Below are positions 31,024-41,176 of a DNA stretch of 64,000 bases, piece after piece. Within the stretch, counting starts at the first letter, position 1; each line of letters opens with the position of its first letter. This stretch comes from Azolla caroliniana. Lineage: Eukaryota > Polypodiophyta. The stretch spans positions 7,688,001-7,752,000 of the forward strand of contig JBHGNT010000010.1 in NCBI GenBank assembly GCA_043228905.1. The letters run 5' to 3'. The notes under the pieces are model-generated. The model had not been told where the DNA came from. It saw only the letters and a list, made by a program, of their open reading frames with translations, and did not search any database. Made by a program: the position numbers and the translations under genes.

Positions 31024-31623
31024 TGTTGGAAGACAGGTCCCTCCGGATGGGAAGGGAGAAGAATACTGCCGAAACCGGATGAGGAGTACCCGACTACGAA
31101 GAGCCGGACCGGATGAGGAGTACCCGGTTACGGAGAGTCGGATGGTGCAGACCCGGTGAGGAGTGCTCACCGTATGAAGAGACATATTCGTAAATATGTT
31201 TATGAGAGTCCATCATGGCTATATTTGTAAATAGCCGAAAAGTCATATTAGTATAAATATGACTTAGGGCAAACTTTTAGGTGTTGTTGTCATTCTTGTT
31301 GGTGCAAGGAGAGAGAGAGCGCGTAACTATGTACAGAGAGAGAGAGAGAGAGAGGTCGTTGCCTCTGTTGTAACCGCCGCCTGTGGCGAGGATCGCGAGC
31401 ACGAGGTCGTTGCCTCCGTGAACTCACTGTTGTACATTCTAACATAGTGATAGTTTGCAGCCTGTGGGCTGCCGTGGTTTTTTCCCTTAGTTTGGGTTTT
31501 CCACGTAAACATCCTGCGTACTCTTCTCTCCTTCGTGTTGTTCATTATTTCCCGTTTTCTGTGTACGATTCTAAGCTCGGTTGTGGCCGAGCATTGCGTA
31601 TACGGAGCGTGCAGTTCCCGTCA
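31024..31623 (+). repeat. Copia-3 3' LTR (600 bp)
   Basis: Starts TGTTGGAAGACAGG after AAGGGGGAGTT and ends GTTCCCGTCA. It has one more GGATGAGGAGTACCCGG-type unit than the 5' LTR (about 31070-31140). Confidence 0.9.
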
Positions 31624-32238
31624 ACTCGATCTGGTGGTGTCGGGGGTCTTTCCTCGTGATTTTCCTGTTGCCAATTTGGTGTCGTCAAAGCTTGCTCCTC
31701 TTGTTTCTTCGGCGACTCGGGTGGTGGTGTCGGAACTCGTTCCTCCTCCTCTTGGTCCGCATTGGTCGATTTGTTCGGAGATTCCGGGTTTGTTATTTCT
31801 GGCTCTGGTGTCGGTATGTGGTCCGACTCATCATCTTCTGTCGTCTGGGGTATTGCGGCTACTACAATAATTCGATTGGACGCTATGTTCGCCGTCCAAA
31901 TCCGATTTGATGGTGGAGAACGCTTCCGAACCATCGTCTCTTGCGGCAAGTGTCTATAGAATGGACTCCGCTTTCTGCAAACTGCTCAGACTACTTCCTT
32001 CGTCTGGGTGGTGGTTCTATTGCAATCGGAGTGACTCATCCGCGACCCGCCGAATCACTCTAGAAAAAGACCGATCCAACCAGATCTCCTCTGCCGCTTG
32101 CTAGTAAGCCTCCCACTTCTGTAGTCTCTCGGCGAGTCTTCTTGCTCGCTCGGCCACTGGGTCGTTTGTCGGTCTATTCATCCATTCCCCTGTTGTTCAC
32201 TGCGCTTTTTGCAAGAATCGTGGTCGCAAAAACTGTGT
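31624..32238 (-). pseudogene. H1 gag N-terminus and leader
   Basis: On the minus strand an acidic Pro-rich stretch (TPEPEITNPES, PTPPPESPKKQEEQ, ERPPTPPD) runs from about 31934 to the copia-3 junction. This kind of low-complexity N-terminus precedes the capsid core in many plant gypsy gags. Upstream to 32238 is a leader with no clear domain and no primer site starting TGG that I can find. Confidence 0.6.
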
Positions 32239-32659
32239 TGTTAATCTTGGGCTGGACAAGCCACTAACACTTCACCAAAGGGGTGGTACGGTAAGGAATG
32301 TGCAAACCGTAATACATAACCGATCCTTCCTGGTTACTATCCGGAATGATTACCTTGATACATGTGTATGATAATCATATTAAGCACAGAACGACATTAA
32401 CAAGATAAACAATACGTAAAGCCACAACACTTCTCTATTAATTATTCATTGTTAATTACATCGTCTCCGGATCCTTTTATAGGTATCCGGTTGTGTGTTA
32501 CAAACCGGTCCCAACCGACAACCGGCTACGAACCGGTCCAGATCTAGATTGGCATGCCGATTCCAGGTCCGTCCGTCCGATCTTATAATTATGATAATTT
32601 ATCTAATTACAACTCCCAAAACCGGCTCCCAGTTCATACTCTGGCCTAACCGGCCAACA
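32239..32659 (-). repeat. H1 5' LTR (about 421 bp)
   Basis: On the minus strand it runs TGTTGGCCGGTTAGG...CAAGATTAACA with a TATA box TATAAAAGG (32473-32481). It aligns along its length with the LTR at 59788-60259 (shared GGCTGGACAAGCC, TTCACCAAAGGG, ATTAAGCACAG, GTTACAAACCGGT and GGCCAACA blocks on the plus strand). Its position beyond gag on the minus strand makes it the 5' LTR. Confidence 0.75.
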
Positions 32660-35120
32660 CCCAAGTGAAGCCATGATGTTTATGTATTCATGACACTACC
32701 TTCCATTCAACTTATGTGATAGAAATACAATTTTGTACTGGTAAAACTTTCCTATTGCAAATACACACAATATATGTTTTTTTCCCCAAAAAGAAGCTAC
32801 TTTTCCATTAGTTAGGAGAGATTATTACAGAAAGACTATACAAGGTGGCTTATACATAAATCGGGGAATCACCCTCCGACTGAGTTCAAGAATATGAGAC
32901 TACGTACATATCCTTTCAAATCGACTACTTAATGTAAGTAGGAACTTATAGCGATAAATTAATACCCTTCATTATTGGCCAGTACGAGTTGGATCTTATG
33001 ACCTACAACGAAGGGAGGGTGGGAGGTGAATAGGAAACAACCAGTGTGGGGCTGGTTGTTCCACCTCGGGTTGTTTCTTCCTTATGTCACCATCGACATG
33101 TTCCAAGCGCAAACGGGCAATGACCACATCATTGGAGTGGCTGCAAACTTCGTCCAATTGCCCTTATAGGCGGTTGATAGTCACAAACCATATATTCATG
33201 ATCAATTCCTCTAGGGGCATACCAAATCTTGGAAGACTTTTAGGCAGTGTGCTTTCCATACATACCATGGGGTGAAGCTTGCGATCAACATTTAAATCTC
33301 CCGAAACCAAGCAATACAAATAGATGTTTTTAGTATTGTTTTCAAATGATTTCCAAAAGATAGCAATATCATCTTCCTTGAGATCTTTATTTACTTTAGT
33401 TGGAGCTGCATACATTTATTAGCATGCCTTTATTAAAGTAAGATTATTGCTTTAAATCCTTGAGGTATGGAAAGTGAATTTGACAAGACCTTTTAGAAGC
33501 ACATTGTTAATATGCATTACCTCAAACTACAACTATGAATAATTATTTTAGTGAATACAACCTGAGATTTATGTGACTTGAACCCACCACCACAAGCTTT
33601 ACCGCATTTACATGTGAGCTTTCGATATCCATGTGCAATCATTTTTTAGAATCGAAGACTTCTAAAACCTCTTAAGGTGATGTAGACAACAATGGTTGCA
33701 TATTGTGCTTTAGACATTCATGTCTTATTGCAATTTATTTAATTTGATAGGAGAAATGACTATATCTTATCGTTGTGCCTCAACACTTGTACTTGGTCAA
33801 CCACATGAAATTATTTGTATTTTTCAAATTTTACGATACATGAGAAGAAGCTTATTATATGAGGGTATGGAACCCACAAGATATAATACTTCATTATAGT
33901 ATTTATTCAAGACTTAATCTTGCAAGCCCATTATAAACCCTTAGGCAATTTGTAGAGGTTGTGGAATCCACATGCAAAATAGATGTGTGTAGCATGGTGA
34001 ATGTCTTATGTTACCCCTTGCTATATTGCATACAAATACACACATAGCCCTATTATGTCATGGACTTGACACGATAGGGTGGAGACTATATCCACTATGG
34101 GCCCCATTTCTCAACTCTCAAACTCTTAACTTTGTTGTTTATTTTTTGTTAATTGTCACTATGGCCATTTGGTGTACTTATTGTGGGGATTACCAACAAA
34201 TCATAGATTGAAATATATTCATTTATTGGATCTACTAAACAAAATTGTATGTCTACAACTGGAGTTTGTTTTGAATTGAAGCAAACACCTCATTTTAGAG
34301 ATAGTCCATTGCTTATACCTATTAGAAATAAAAGATTATATAATGAATTGACTTTGTTCTTAATTCAAGCCAAGGCCTCATTTGTATGTTAATTGAAAAT
34401 ATATGTTTATCAATATGCAATCTATAAGGGATTAGGGACACCCAGACATATGGCATTGCACATGTCATATATGCACTTGAAATTCTATTTTATACAAAGA
34501 GCGATTGATTTATATTTCGGTAGATTAAATAGTTATAATGAAGAATAGATGGAAAATATTATAGTCAATACTTTATTCTATCTAGTAATTATGAAAATCA
34601 AATTAAGAGTGGTGGCAAAGCAAAGAAGTCCATAAGTTTCTCATCTTTTTTATGTTCCTATATTTGTTGAATATAACTTTTGTCTTTGCAAGACAATTGC
34701 ATATTTTTAACAATACATTATAGTTATCAACAAGTGAGGCATGTTACAAAGTTTAAATTCACAAGAATTATAAAGTAGATTTGAAGAACATGGTCAAATT
34801 GTCCTATATAGCTTGTGCACGCTAGTGTTGGGGACTCATCACAATGAACCAAATATTACAAGATCTATCTATATTCTTCACTTTTATTGATGTTGTTTCT
34901 TGCATGGTTTGGAATTTATTTGATGAAAAACAAGAAAAATATGTTTCAAAACATTGTTGGATTCAATTCCATAGCAAAAGAACACTTGACAGAAAATTCA
35001 AGGCATTGAGACATGATTGAGCAATCAACATACATCAAATGAATCTTGTGAGTATTTAAAAAGACTACAATATTGAGATAATACCTAAACTTTCTAATTC
35101 TACTTGGAATTAGCCAAAAT
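32660..35120. other. AT-rich intergenic stretch, nothing recognised
   Basis: About 2.5 kb of AT-rich sequence outside H1. Open frames are short (under 85 codons) and match no domain I know. I see no RNA gene, long repeat or LTR in it. Confidence 0.6.
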
Positions 35121-35129
35121 TTGGAAATT

Positions 35130-35940
35130 TTATTAAATGGATGTCAAACTAACTTTTTAAAACATAGTATGAGTGAAAACATATATGAAGCAATCACAAT
35201 GATTATTCTAAGCTTTAATCTGGTCTTCAAGATAAATTAGACTTTATACTAATTGGAATAGACTATACGAAAGGTGACAAAATGACAAAAAATGCGTGTT
35301 TCAAGAAAACTATAACTAATATATTTGTGTTTATAAAAATGAATTCAAAAGGAATATTGATGCATAATTTGAAACTCATTAAGGCACCTATAGAAACAAA
35401 TAAAAATATTGAAGAAAAACATAGATGCGTAATTGAAAGTGTAGAAAACAATGGGGTAATTGAATTTGGATACCACTTTATAAAAGGGAGGAAAACCAGT
35501 TCAAATTATGATTATAAGACCAAATCATTCATATCTTCCTAGTTAGTGATAAGCTTATGCAAGTTTCTAGATGTGCATGCATCATTGCAAAATGATTGTG
35601 ACAAATATACACTGAAATTTAGATTTGATATATATGCCAATAGTAGTGCCAAGTTTTAAATTGATGGACCTATATTATGGTGTACATTGGGAAGGAGATA
35701 AAGCATCAATGAAAAGCACAATTCATTCAGTAATATTATCTTTTCATGGATATTGAAGCAAAATACAAAGTAACAAGCAAAGTTTCTTTGATGGAAATGC
35801 TACTCATATATCTTGAATTATTGTGTGAAAGACCATTCAACATTTCTATGATAACTAGATCTACGACCAAACACATAAACATACACCATCATTATGTTCA
35901 TTGAAAAGTCATCGAAGGATTCATACTACTTAAATATCTA
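35130..35940 (+). pseudogene. Degenerate copia RT and RNase H remnant
   Basis: Scattered matches in order to Ty1/copia pol: MDVKLTF near 35135, TYMKQSQ, then KNACFKK..., IFVFIKMNSKGILM (35282-35365) resembling the segment before YVDD, then much later GDKASMKSTIHSVI and DIEAKYK with TKHINIHHHYVH (35700-35900) resembling RNase H around the STxEAEY and TKHI motifs. There are stops every few codons. It is far older than copia-1 to -3 and AT-rich. Confidence 0.45.
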
Positions 35941-36640
35941 TGAACTACATATAAACTTGCACTAATATTCATGGAAGCTCTTCTAAAAGATATGTTTTTC
36001 AAATTCTGAAAAGAAAATTGGCACTTCAAAAGTATGTTCTTAAAAATGGATGTGAAGTAAAAAATTATGTCTAATGTAAATATTTGATGAGTTTATCATA
36101 ATGAAAAAGAAAAAAGGTTGAACTCTAAATTTAACCAAAAATTTGTTTACAAGATCTCGGATAAAAGGTATTGTGGATGATGATTATATGTTGGATGGAC
36201 AGGAGGCGAGTCAGTGTCATGTTATGTGATCCAAACTAGAAAGTCATTGTAGTGGAAATAGAGAGAGTTTATTGTTTTCAAAGGAAGTTATTTTTTACAG
36301 CAAAAAGAAACTCACCTTATCATATAAAACTACTATTGTAACGAAAGGAGGTGTATTTTATTGATTGCTTTTCTAGAAAGGGAGTTGTCTTTTACAGAAA
36401 AAAAAACTTTTTCCCTACGAAACTACTATTGTAAATAATGATGGAGGTTTTTTATAACTCCCTTGTCATCAGTTGGCTCCATGTTGATCGGCACTTTTGA
36501 TTGTGTCAATCATTCCCGTTGTGGGCACTTTTACTATCTTCACCAACCACCATCATCCATGCATGTTCTTTGTCTTTTGACGAATTATTGGGACAATGGT
36601 GTCAATGCTTACAAAGGTGCATATGTATTTCCTTCGCATA
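35941..36640. other. AT-rich stretch, nothing recognised
   Basis: About 700 bases with poly-A runs and a pair of similar AACTACTATTGTAA words near 36330 and 36425. No coding signal that I can support; the right end probably belongs to the H2 fragment. Confidence 0.4.
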
Positions 36641-37200
36641 CAGAGGGGTCAATTCTTTCGTTGTTGGCGCACGTTCCTAGGTTGGCACTCGGATTTTAGT
36701 TCGCCCCCATCGAAAACTAATCATATTATGTTGTCGGTTCTGTTTGATATTCGCTATGCACAGCCATGGTCGTCCCAATAGAAGAGGGTATGCTCCTGTC
36801 GTGTCCAGTGGTAATACTACCACCAAGATTTCGAACGCGTATCCCCCCACCTTGATTTCCAGCTTTCGTATTAGTCCCAAGGGTCGGGCTTAGCGGGTGT
36901 CAGCCATTCGCAGCCAAAATGAACAGGCCTCCCAGTTCTGGATGCCCAAGCGGTCACATGTATTCTTGTTGATGACGTTAATTCTCGATCCGCTGTCAAT
37001 TATGCATCCTGAGATCTCCTACCCTTTGATGATAATTTTTATTGCGAGGTTATGGTGATCCATGACCATCGGCCCATCGGTAGATTCAGCGAAATTCGCC
37101 TAGACGACTGGTCGGTTCTCCTTGAGTACCCTGGCCTAAACTGATTGTTTCAACCGTAGAATTAAATTTAGCAGCTTGTGCATAGACATCATGATCTAGC
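36640..37200 (-). pseudogene. H2: antisense gypsy retropepsin fragment
   Basis: The minus strand reads CIIDSGSRINVIN (Asp-Ser-Gly active site, about 37000-37040), CDRLGIQNWEACSFWLRMAD, a stop, LGLIRKLEIKVGGYAFEI, LPLDTTGAYPLLLGRPWL and SFRWGRTKIRVPT. This is a nearly full protease domain of the gypsy type that H1 lacks between its knuckle and RT, so H2 and H1 are probably relatives. It is broken by stops and has no LTR next to it. Confidence 0.75.
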
Positions 37201-37314
37201 AGTCAGCAAGGGCCTGCCAAATGGGGTCCTTGTCCATTGGTAGTTGTGGGACGAACGTCATTGCTAAACTGCTCTTTATTTCTTGTTGTCATAAGCATAT
37301 GCCACACCACGGTG

Positions 37315-37382
37315 GAAGGTAGGGATTGAACCCAAGACCTCCTGGTCTCCATTGGGCAACCCTACCAACTAAGCTACATCCA
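37315..37382 (-). other. tRNA-like sequence, antisense
   Basis: The minus strand has an exact A-box word TAGCTTAGTTGG, a B-box-like GGTTCAATCC in a GGG/CCC stem, and an AGACC/GGTCT pair with a short loop where an anticodon arm would be. The cloverleaf is imperfect. It lies upstream of the TATA box of the probable G5 LTR, the same relative place as the tRNA-like stretch in the G2 LTR. It could also be the head of a SINE. Confidence 0.45.
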
Positions 37383-37505
37383 TCTATGTATCTTTATATA
37401 AAATCCAACTTCATGTATGGTAGATTGAACATTGGACGTTCTGAGCTTGCATGCATCCTCATGCATTCTCTATTTCTAGCTGGCATACATACCTCTACCT
37501 TCTTG

Positions 37506-37543
37506 TATAAATACTCAAGTGCACCTTGATTCTAATCAAGGTG
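37506..37543 (+). promoter_or_regulatory. TATA box and 10-bp-arm hairpin in probable G5 LTR
   Basis: TATAAATA (37506-37513) is followed 8 bases later by a perfect inverted repeat CACCTTGATT-CT-AATCAAGGTG (37522-37543). This fits a core promoter with a hairpin at the start of the transcript, just upstream of the gag start at 37676. I cannot define LTR ends firmly; TGACA near 37642-37646 may be the right end. Confidence 0.45.
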
Positions 37544-37675
37544 AACAACACTAGTTACAGAATCATAAGCTAAGTTCTTGTACCTTTTCTCTCTCCTAGT
37601 TCTCAGTCTCATCTTGGTTCTACTCTATTATACTTGTCCGTGACAGTTTGTTCACCTTCCCCTCTTCTTGCTACC

Positions 37676-38720
37676 ATGTCTATCCCCGTCAACAACCTAA
37701 ACCAAGTAATGGCAGCCTTGCAAAAACTTCAACTCAAAAATGAAATCCTTCGGGAATCATTACGAGAGCTTCAATCTGGCACATCAAGAAACCCACCACC
37801 CATCGAGCCGCAACTATCGTTGGCACCTAGACCAACCACTTCCTCTTCCCATCCATATGTCCTCGATCCAACCATCAACGTACCTGACAAATTCAATGAC
37901 ACAAGGGTGTATCTTTGTAGATTCATCAATCAAATTCGGCTTATCATCCGTTTATAGCCCCAACGGTATGCTAACGACTTTTCTTGGGTTGGCCTCGCCG
38001 GCACCCTTCTCTCCAAGCTGACGCAAGCGTGGTTTGCACCCTTGGTCGAGATCTCATCCCCTCTCTTAGAAAACTTCACCACTTTCCTTGTTGAGCTCAA
38101 AGCTACGTTCGGCGAGACAGACCGGTGACAAACGACACTCACGAAGCTCTATTCCAAGTTCAACAAGGCTCACGTCTAGCCTCTTTCTACGCTTTAGAGT
38201 TTCGTTAGATTGCCTGCGATGTGAGTTGGGATGACCAAGCCTTATGCGACCATTTTCATCGCTTTCTCCGAAACGATGTCAAGACTCTTCTCTTAAACTT
38301 TCCAGAGCCCACATCATTGTCTCAAGTAACCTCCCAAGATGTCTAGTGTGATAATCGTATGTTTTAACTTTGTAAGGAAGAAGGCGGGACTCGCAGGTTT
38401 CAGTCTTCCTCCCTAAACGCATCAACAGCTAGGACCTATGTCTCAGTTTCACCCCCCATGCCAACCTTACCATCACCCAGTGGTACTCATACTACGATGG
38501 AGGTCCCATTCCCATACCCTGATAGAGATCGACCACGCTCGGTTCCAACCACAAATTTATGCCCAACGCCAACATCGTCGCGAAATTGGCCTCTGTCTCT
38601 TTATTGTGGTAACCCCGGCCATGTCATCCGCCACTACCTGGTATGGGGCCCTCGACACCAATTCCACCTGGCATGTCTTGTGGAGGTTCATCGACAACAA
38701 GAAAACGAACAAGTCCGGCT
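37676..38720 (+). pseudogene. G5: Tf1/sushi-like gypsy gag remnant
   Basis: Starts MSIPVNNLNQVMAALQKLQL with a coiled-coil-like Leu pattern, then INVPDKFNDTRVYLCRFINQ, IRLIIRL-stop-PQRYANDFSWVGL, GTLLSKLTQAWFAPL and LENFTTFLVELKATFGETDR. That is the capsid core of the gag type found in chromodomain gypsy elements of the Tf1/sushi group. Later SLYCGNPGHVIRHY is a decayed zinc knuckle. Many stops and frame changes occur. It ends before the G6 LTR; the protease/RT scrap at 54308-54903 is of the same general type. Confidence 0.65.
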
Positions 38721-38972
38721 GCAGTAGGAGTTATGCCGTTGGACGCTTCCCGTTACACACCGTTTCCATGCTCCTACAAGGTCGTTACGCCATTAGGAGG
38801 GTTTTCTTTGCAAGTAAGTTGTTGAGAGCCAAGATCAACATGGGCCAAATCGGCTGCCGAGAACCGAATCGGTTGAAGACCGATCGAATAGGCCTGGATC
38901 GGCTGAACAAGCTGAGAGCCGAATCAGTTGTGCCGAGTTAGGTGAAATCCGAAAGGCCATTATGGGCCTATA

Positions 38973-39429
38973 TGTGACGGGCATGACCATATAATATCCC
39001 GTGGTGAGAATTTACCATAGTATTCTATATACGTGGATAGGTGTGAGGGTTAAACGAGAGTGTAAAGAAGGGCAGGATTACTTTTAATCCTCGGGATTGA
39101 GACAATCCATTAGGCCAAGTATGAACTTGCCTGGGGGCCTTGGGTATCACTATAAATAAGAGGCCTAGCTACCCTCATTTCATCATCTTTTGACTACGTC
39201 GAGACTTTGTTCTTGTGGTGGGTCAACTCTTGTAGCGAGCGCGCCAGCACCATGTACGACTCGACGCCACGAAGGTGGTATGGAATGCCGATCGAGGCTC
39301 GAGTTCGTCTCGATCCCTTCGCTCGGGGGTGGTCGGGTGGATCTGCACCCTTCCTTCTCTCTCTCTCTTCTGTCTATTTATCTATCTTTTATCCTTATCA
39401 TATGCTTACTTTAGATCATATCTCTAATA
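38973..39429 (+). repeat. G6 5' LTR (about 457 bp)
   Basis: From TGTGACGGGC to CTCTAATA. The first 80 bases recur at 45590. The last base pair is probably a changed CA. TATAAATAAG near 39150 is the likely TATA box. Confidence 0.75.
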
Positions 39430-39431
39430 GT

Positions 39432-39443
39432 TGGTATCAGAGC
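39432..39443 (+). promoter_or_regulatory. G6 primer-binding site (tRNA-iMet)
   Basis: TGGTATCAGAGC two bases after the LTR, the same site as in the copia elements. Confidence 0.88.
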
Positions 39444-41176
39444 TCATGTTTTAATGTTTCTTTTGTTGTCTTTTGTCTTCTTGATTGATGGTAATCGATC
39501 GATGTGCGGTCGGCCTTGATCCAGGCAGCAATCAACAAAGGAACTTCGGTAATCTTTTCTTTTTTTTCTTTTTTTTCTTCTCCCTTCTAATCATGTATAT
39601 GGTCATATGCAAAAAAAAATCATTAATTCAATGATGTTGTGGTGGTAATTAATTGGTTATATAAAACATTTACATATGTGCACGAGGTCAATACCTCATT
39701 TGACATATATTTAATATGTGATTAGTTTCGTATGCGTACGAGGTTAATACCTCAATTACGTATTACGTTCACAAACATATGTTACGTTTGCGTATGAGGT
39801 CAATACCTCGATTTCTATGTAAATGATATGTGTTCGGTGTCGTATGAGTAAGAGTTCAATACCTCAGTTGTGTATTACGATTAACCCTTATTTTTGGATG
39901 TTTCGTGTGCGTAGAGGCTATATGCCTCGATTATGTGTCTCGATTTCATCATATGTTGGCTATTTGATGTTACAATTTTTTTTAATATACGCCTATGTGG
40001 TCACATGTATACGTATTTGATTGTATATATGTGATAAATAAACATGTGTATATTTGATATTACATGATTTCAATATTGAATGTTTTCCTTTTCGGGGAAA
40101 GGATTTTGGTGGCCGTCCTCACATTTTTGTGAGAATGGCGTTGTCACCATCCCTTTTTCAACAAAAAAATTTCGTTGACATCCCCATTGGTGACTTCTAT
40201 TTCGTTACGTAATGAAACAATCTTAGCCACAATGGTGTTGAGAACGTAGGGCTTGACCCACTTGATGTGAGGTCGCTCTTATGACACACATATCCAACAT
40301 GCCTCCCTCATTGCATGGATACGATGCCACCATGAGATCATTATTACAAAAGGCATTCGTAATGACGTAACCATGTGATGGGCCACGTGGGCCTACTACG
40401 AAAAGAGGGCTCATTTGGCTTGACCATTAGCTTGCACTTTGGCGTTTGCCACTGTAATTACGAGACTTGAGGTTAGGTAACATACCAACAAAGTTTGTGG
40501 TAAATGAGGGGGAAATAAGGACTCTTGATATATGTGTTTCTTTTAAAAAAACATATATGGGCAAATGCCTCGCATATTTCTTATACGCATTAAATATTAA
40601 ACATTCAAGAAGAGCAACCTACTTGGTTGGCTCAAGTGTTTAATGCATTTGTTCTCGAGGTCTCGAGTTCAAATATGACCAAGATCATACAACATCGTTG
40701 GTACATATGACTATAACACATGTTTAGACTTGAGGTCTAAGTGCACTTCGGGGTCCTCGTAATAGGACATAAAGAGCCAAAACCACATATGTGGGCATCG
40801 AAACATAGTTTATTGTTAACATTTTTTTCGTGTATAAACTATTTATGAGGCTATGTGGGCACCGAAACATACTTTATTGTTTTAACATTTTTTTCGTGTA
40901 TAAACTATTCATGACGTGAACATACATGGTTGAGCCTCGGGGAGCTGCCATGAAAAAATCGATATAGAGGTTAGGGAAAGACATTAATTTGTCACCCCCA
41001 TGGTTTTTAAAACACCTTTGTGTTACCATAGTAACCTGATCTCATACATCTAGAGGGGTATTGACATGAGATCATGATATCGATTAATGTTTGCCCATGA
41101 TATGTTTACATCACAACATGATGTTATGACTATTTGTCTAACCTTATCCTATTTCTTTGCCAGAAATAATCATTCA
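39444..41176 (+). other. G6 leader with two kinds of short repeats
   Basis: The long leader between primer site and gag has no coding signal. Between about 39680 and 39930 a palindromic word GAGGTCAATACCTC, or variants of it, recurs five times at about 55-60-bp steps. At 40793-40915 a roughly 63-bp unit (GTGGGCATCGAAACATAG...) is present twice in tandem. Near 40615-40670 a tRNA-like stretch (TTGGCTCAAGTG then GAGTTCAAAT) lies on the plus strand. Confidence 0.55.

Larger units (their letters stand above)
26430..31623 (+). mobile_element. Copia-3, full-length but decayed
   Basis: This is a 5,194-bp Ty1/copia element related to copia-1 and -2 but more diverged. LTRs are 26430-26993 (564 bp) and 31024-31623 (600 bp), flanked by ACTCA (26425-26429) and ACTCG (31624-31628), a target duplication with one change. 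The 3' LTR has an extra unit of roughly 34 bp of the GAGGAGTACCCGG... repeat. Coding damage is extensive, and key residues of protease and integrase are changed. Confidence 0.92.
4950..32659 (-). mobile_element. Gypsy element H1, host of five nested insertions
   Basis: This is a minus-strand Ty3/gypsy element broken into six pieces: 32659-31624 (5' LTR, leader, N-terminal gag), 26429-25270 (gag), 19897-18801 (zinc knuckle end, RT), 13472-13366 (RT end), 5250-4950 (RT/RNase H). Removing the inserts and one copy of each target duplication joins motifs across every junction, including the zinc knuckle (cut by copia-2) and the RT segment around VKAILEAP (cut by G2). Total own sequence is about 3.7 kb. 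No retropepsin lies between the knuckle and RT, so it had an internal deletion, and many stops show age. RNase H runs into G1 at 4950; the rest of H1 is outside the window. The 5' LTR is related to that of element E at 59788-60259. Confidence 0.85.

Noticed and set aside
33084-34211. Short ORFs in the AT-rich stretch as host genes
   Set aside because: All are under 85 codons, without recognisable domains or consistent coding bias.
35282-35542. 86-codon ORF as a stand-alone small gene
   Set aside because: It fits the order of degenerate copia RT words around it, with stops on both sides.
40615-40670. Functional tRNA gene in the G6 leader
   Set aside because: Only A- and B-box-like words are present; arms do not pair well enough for a cloverleaf.
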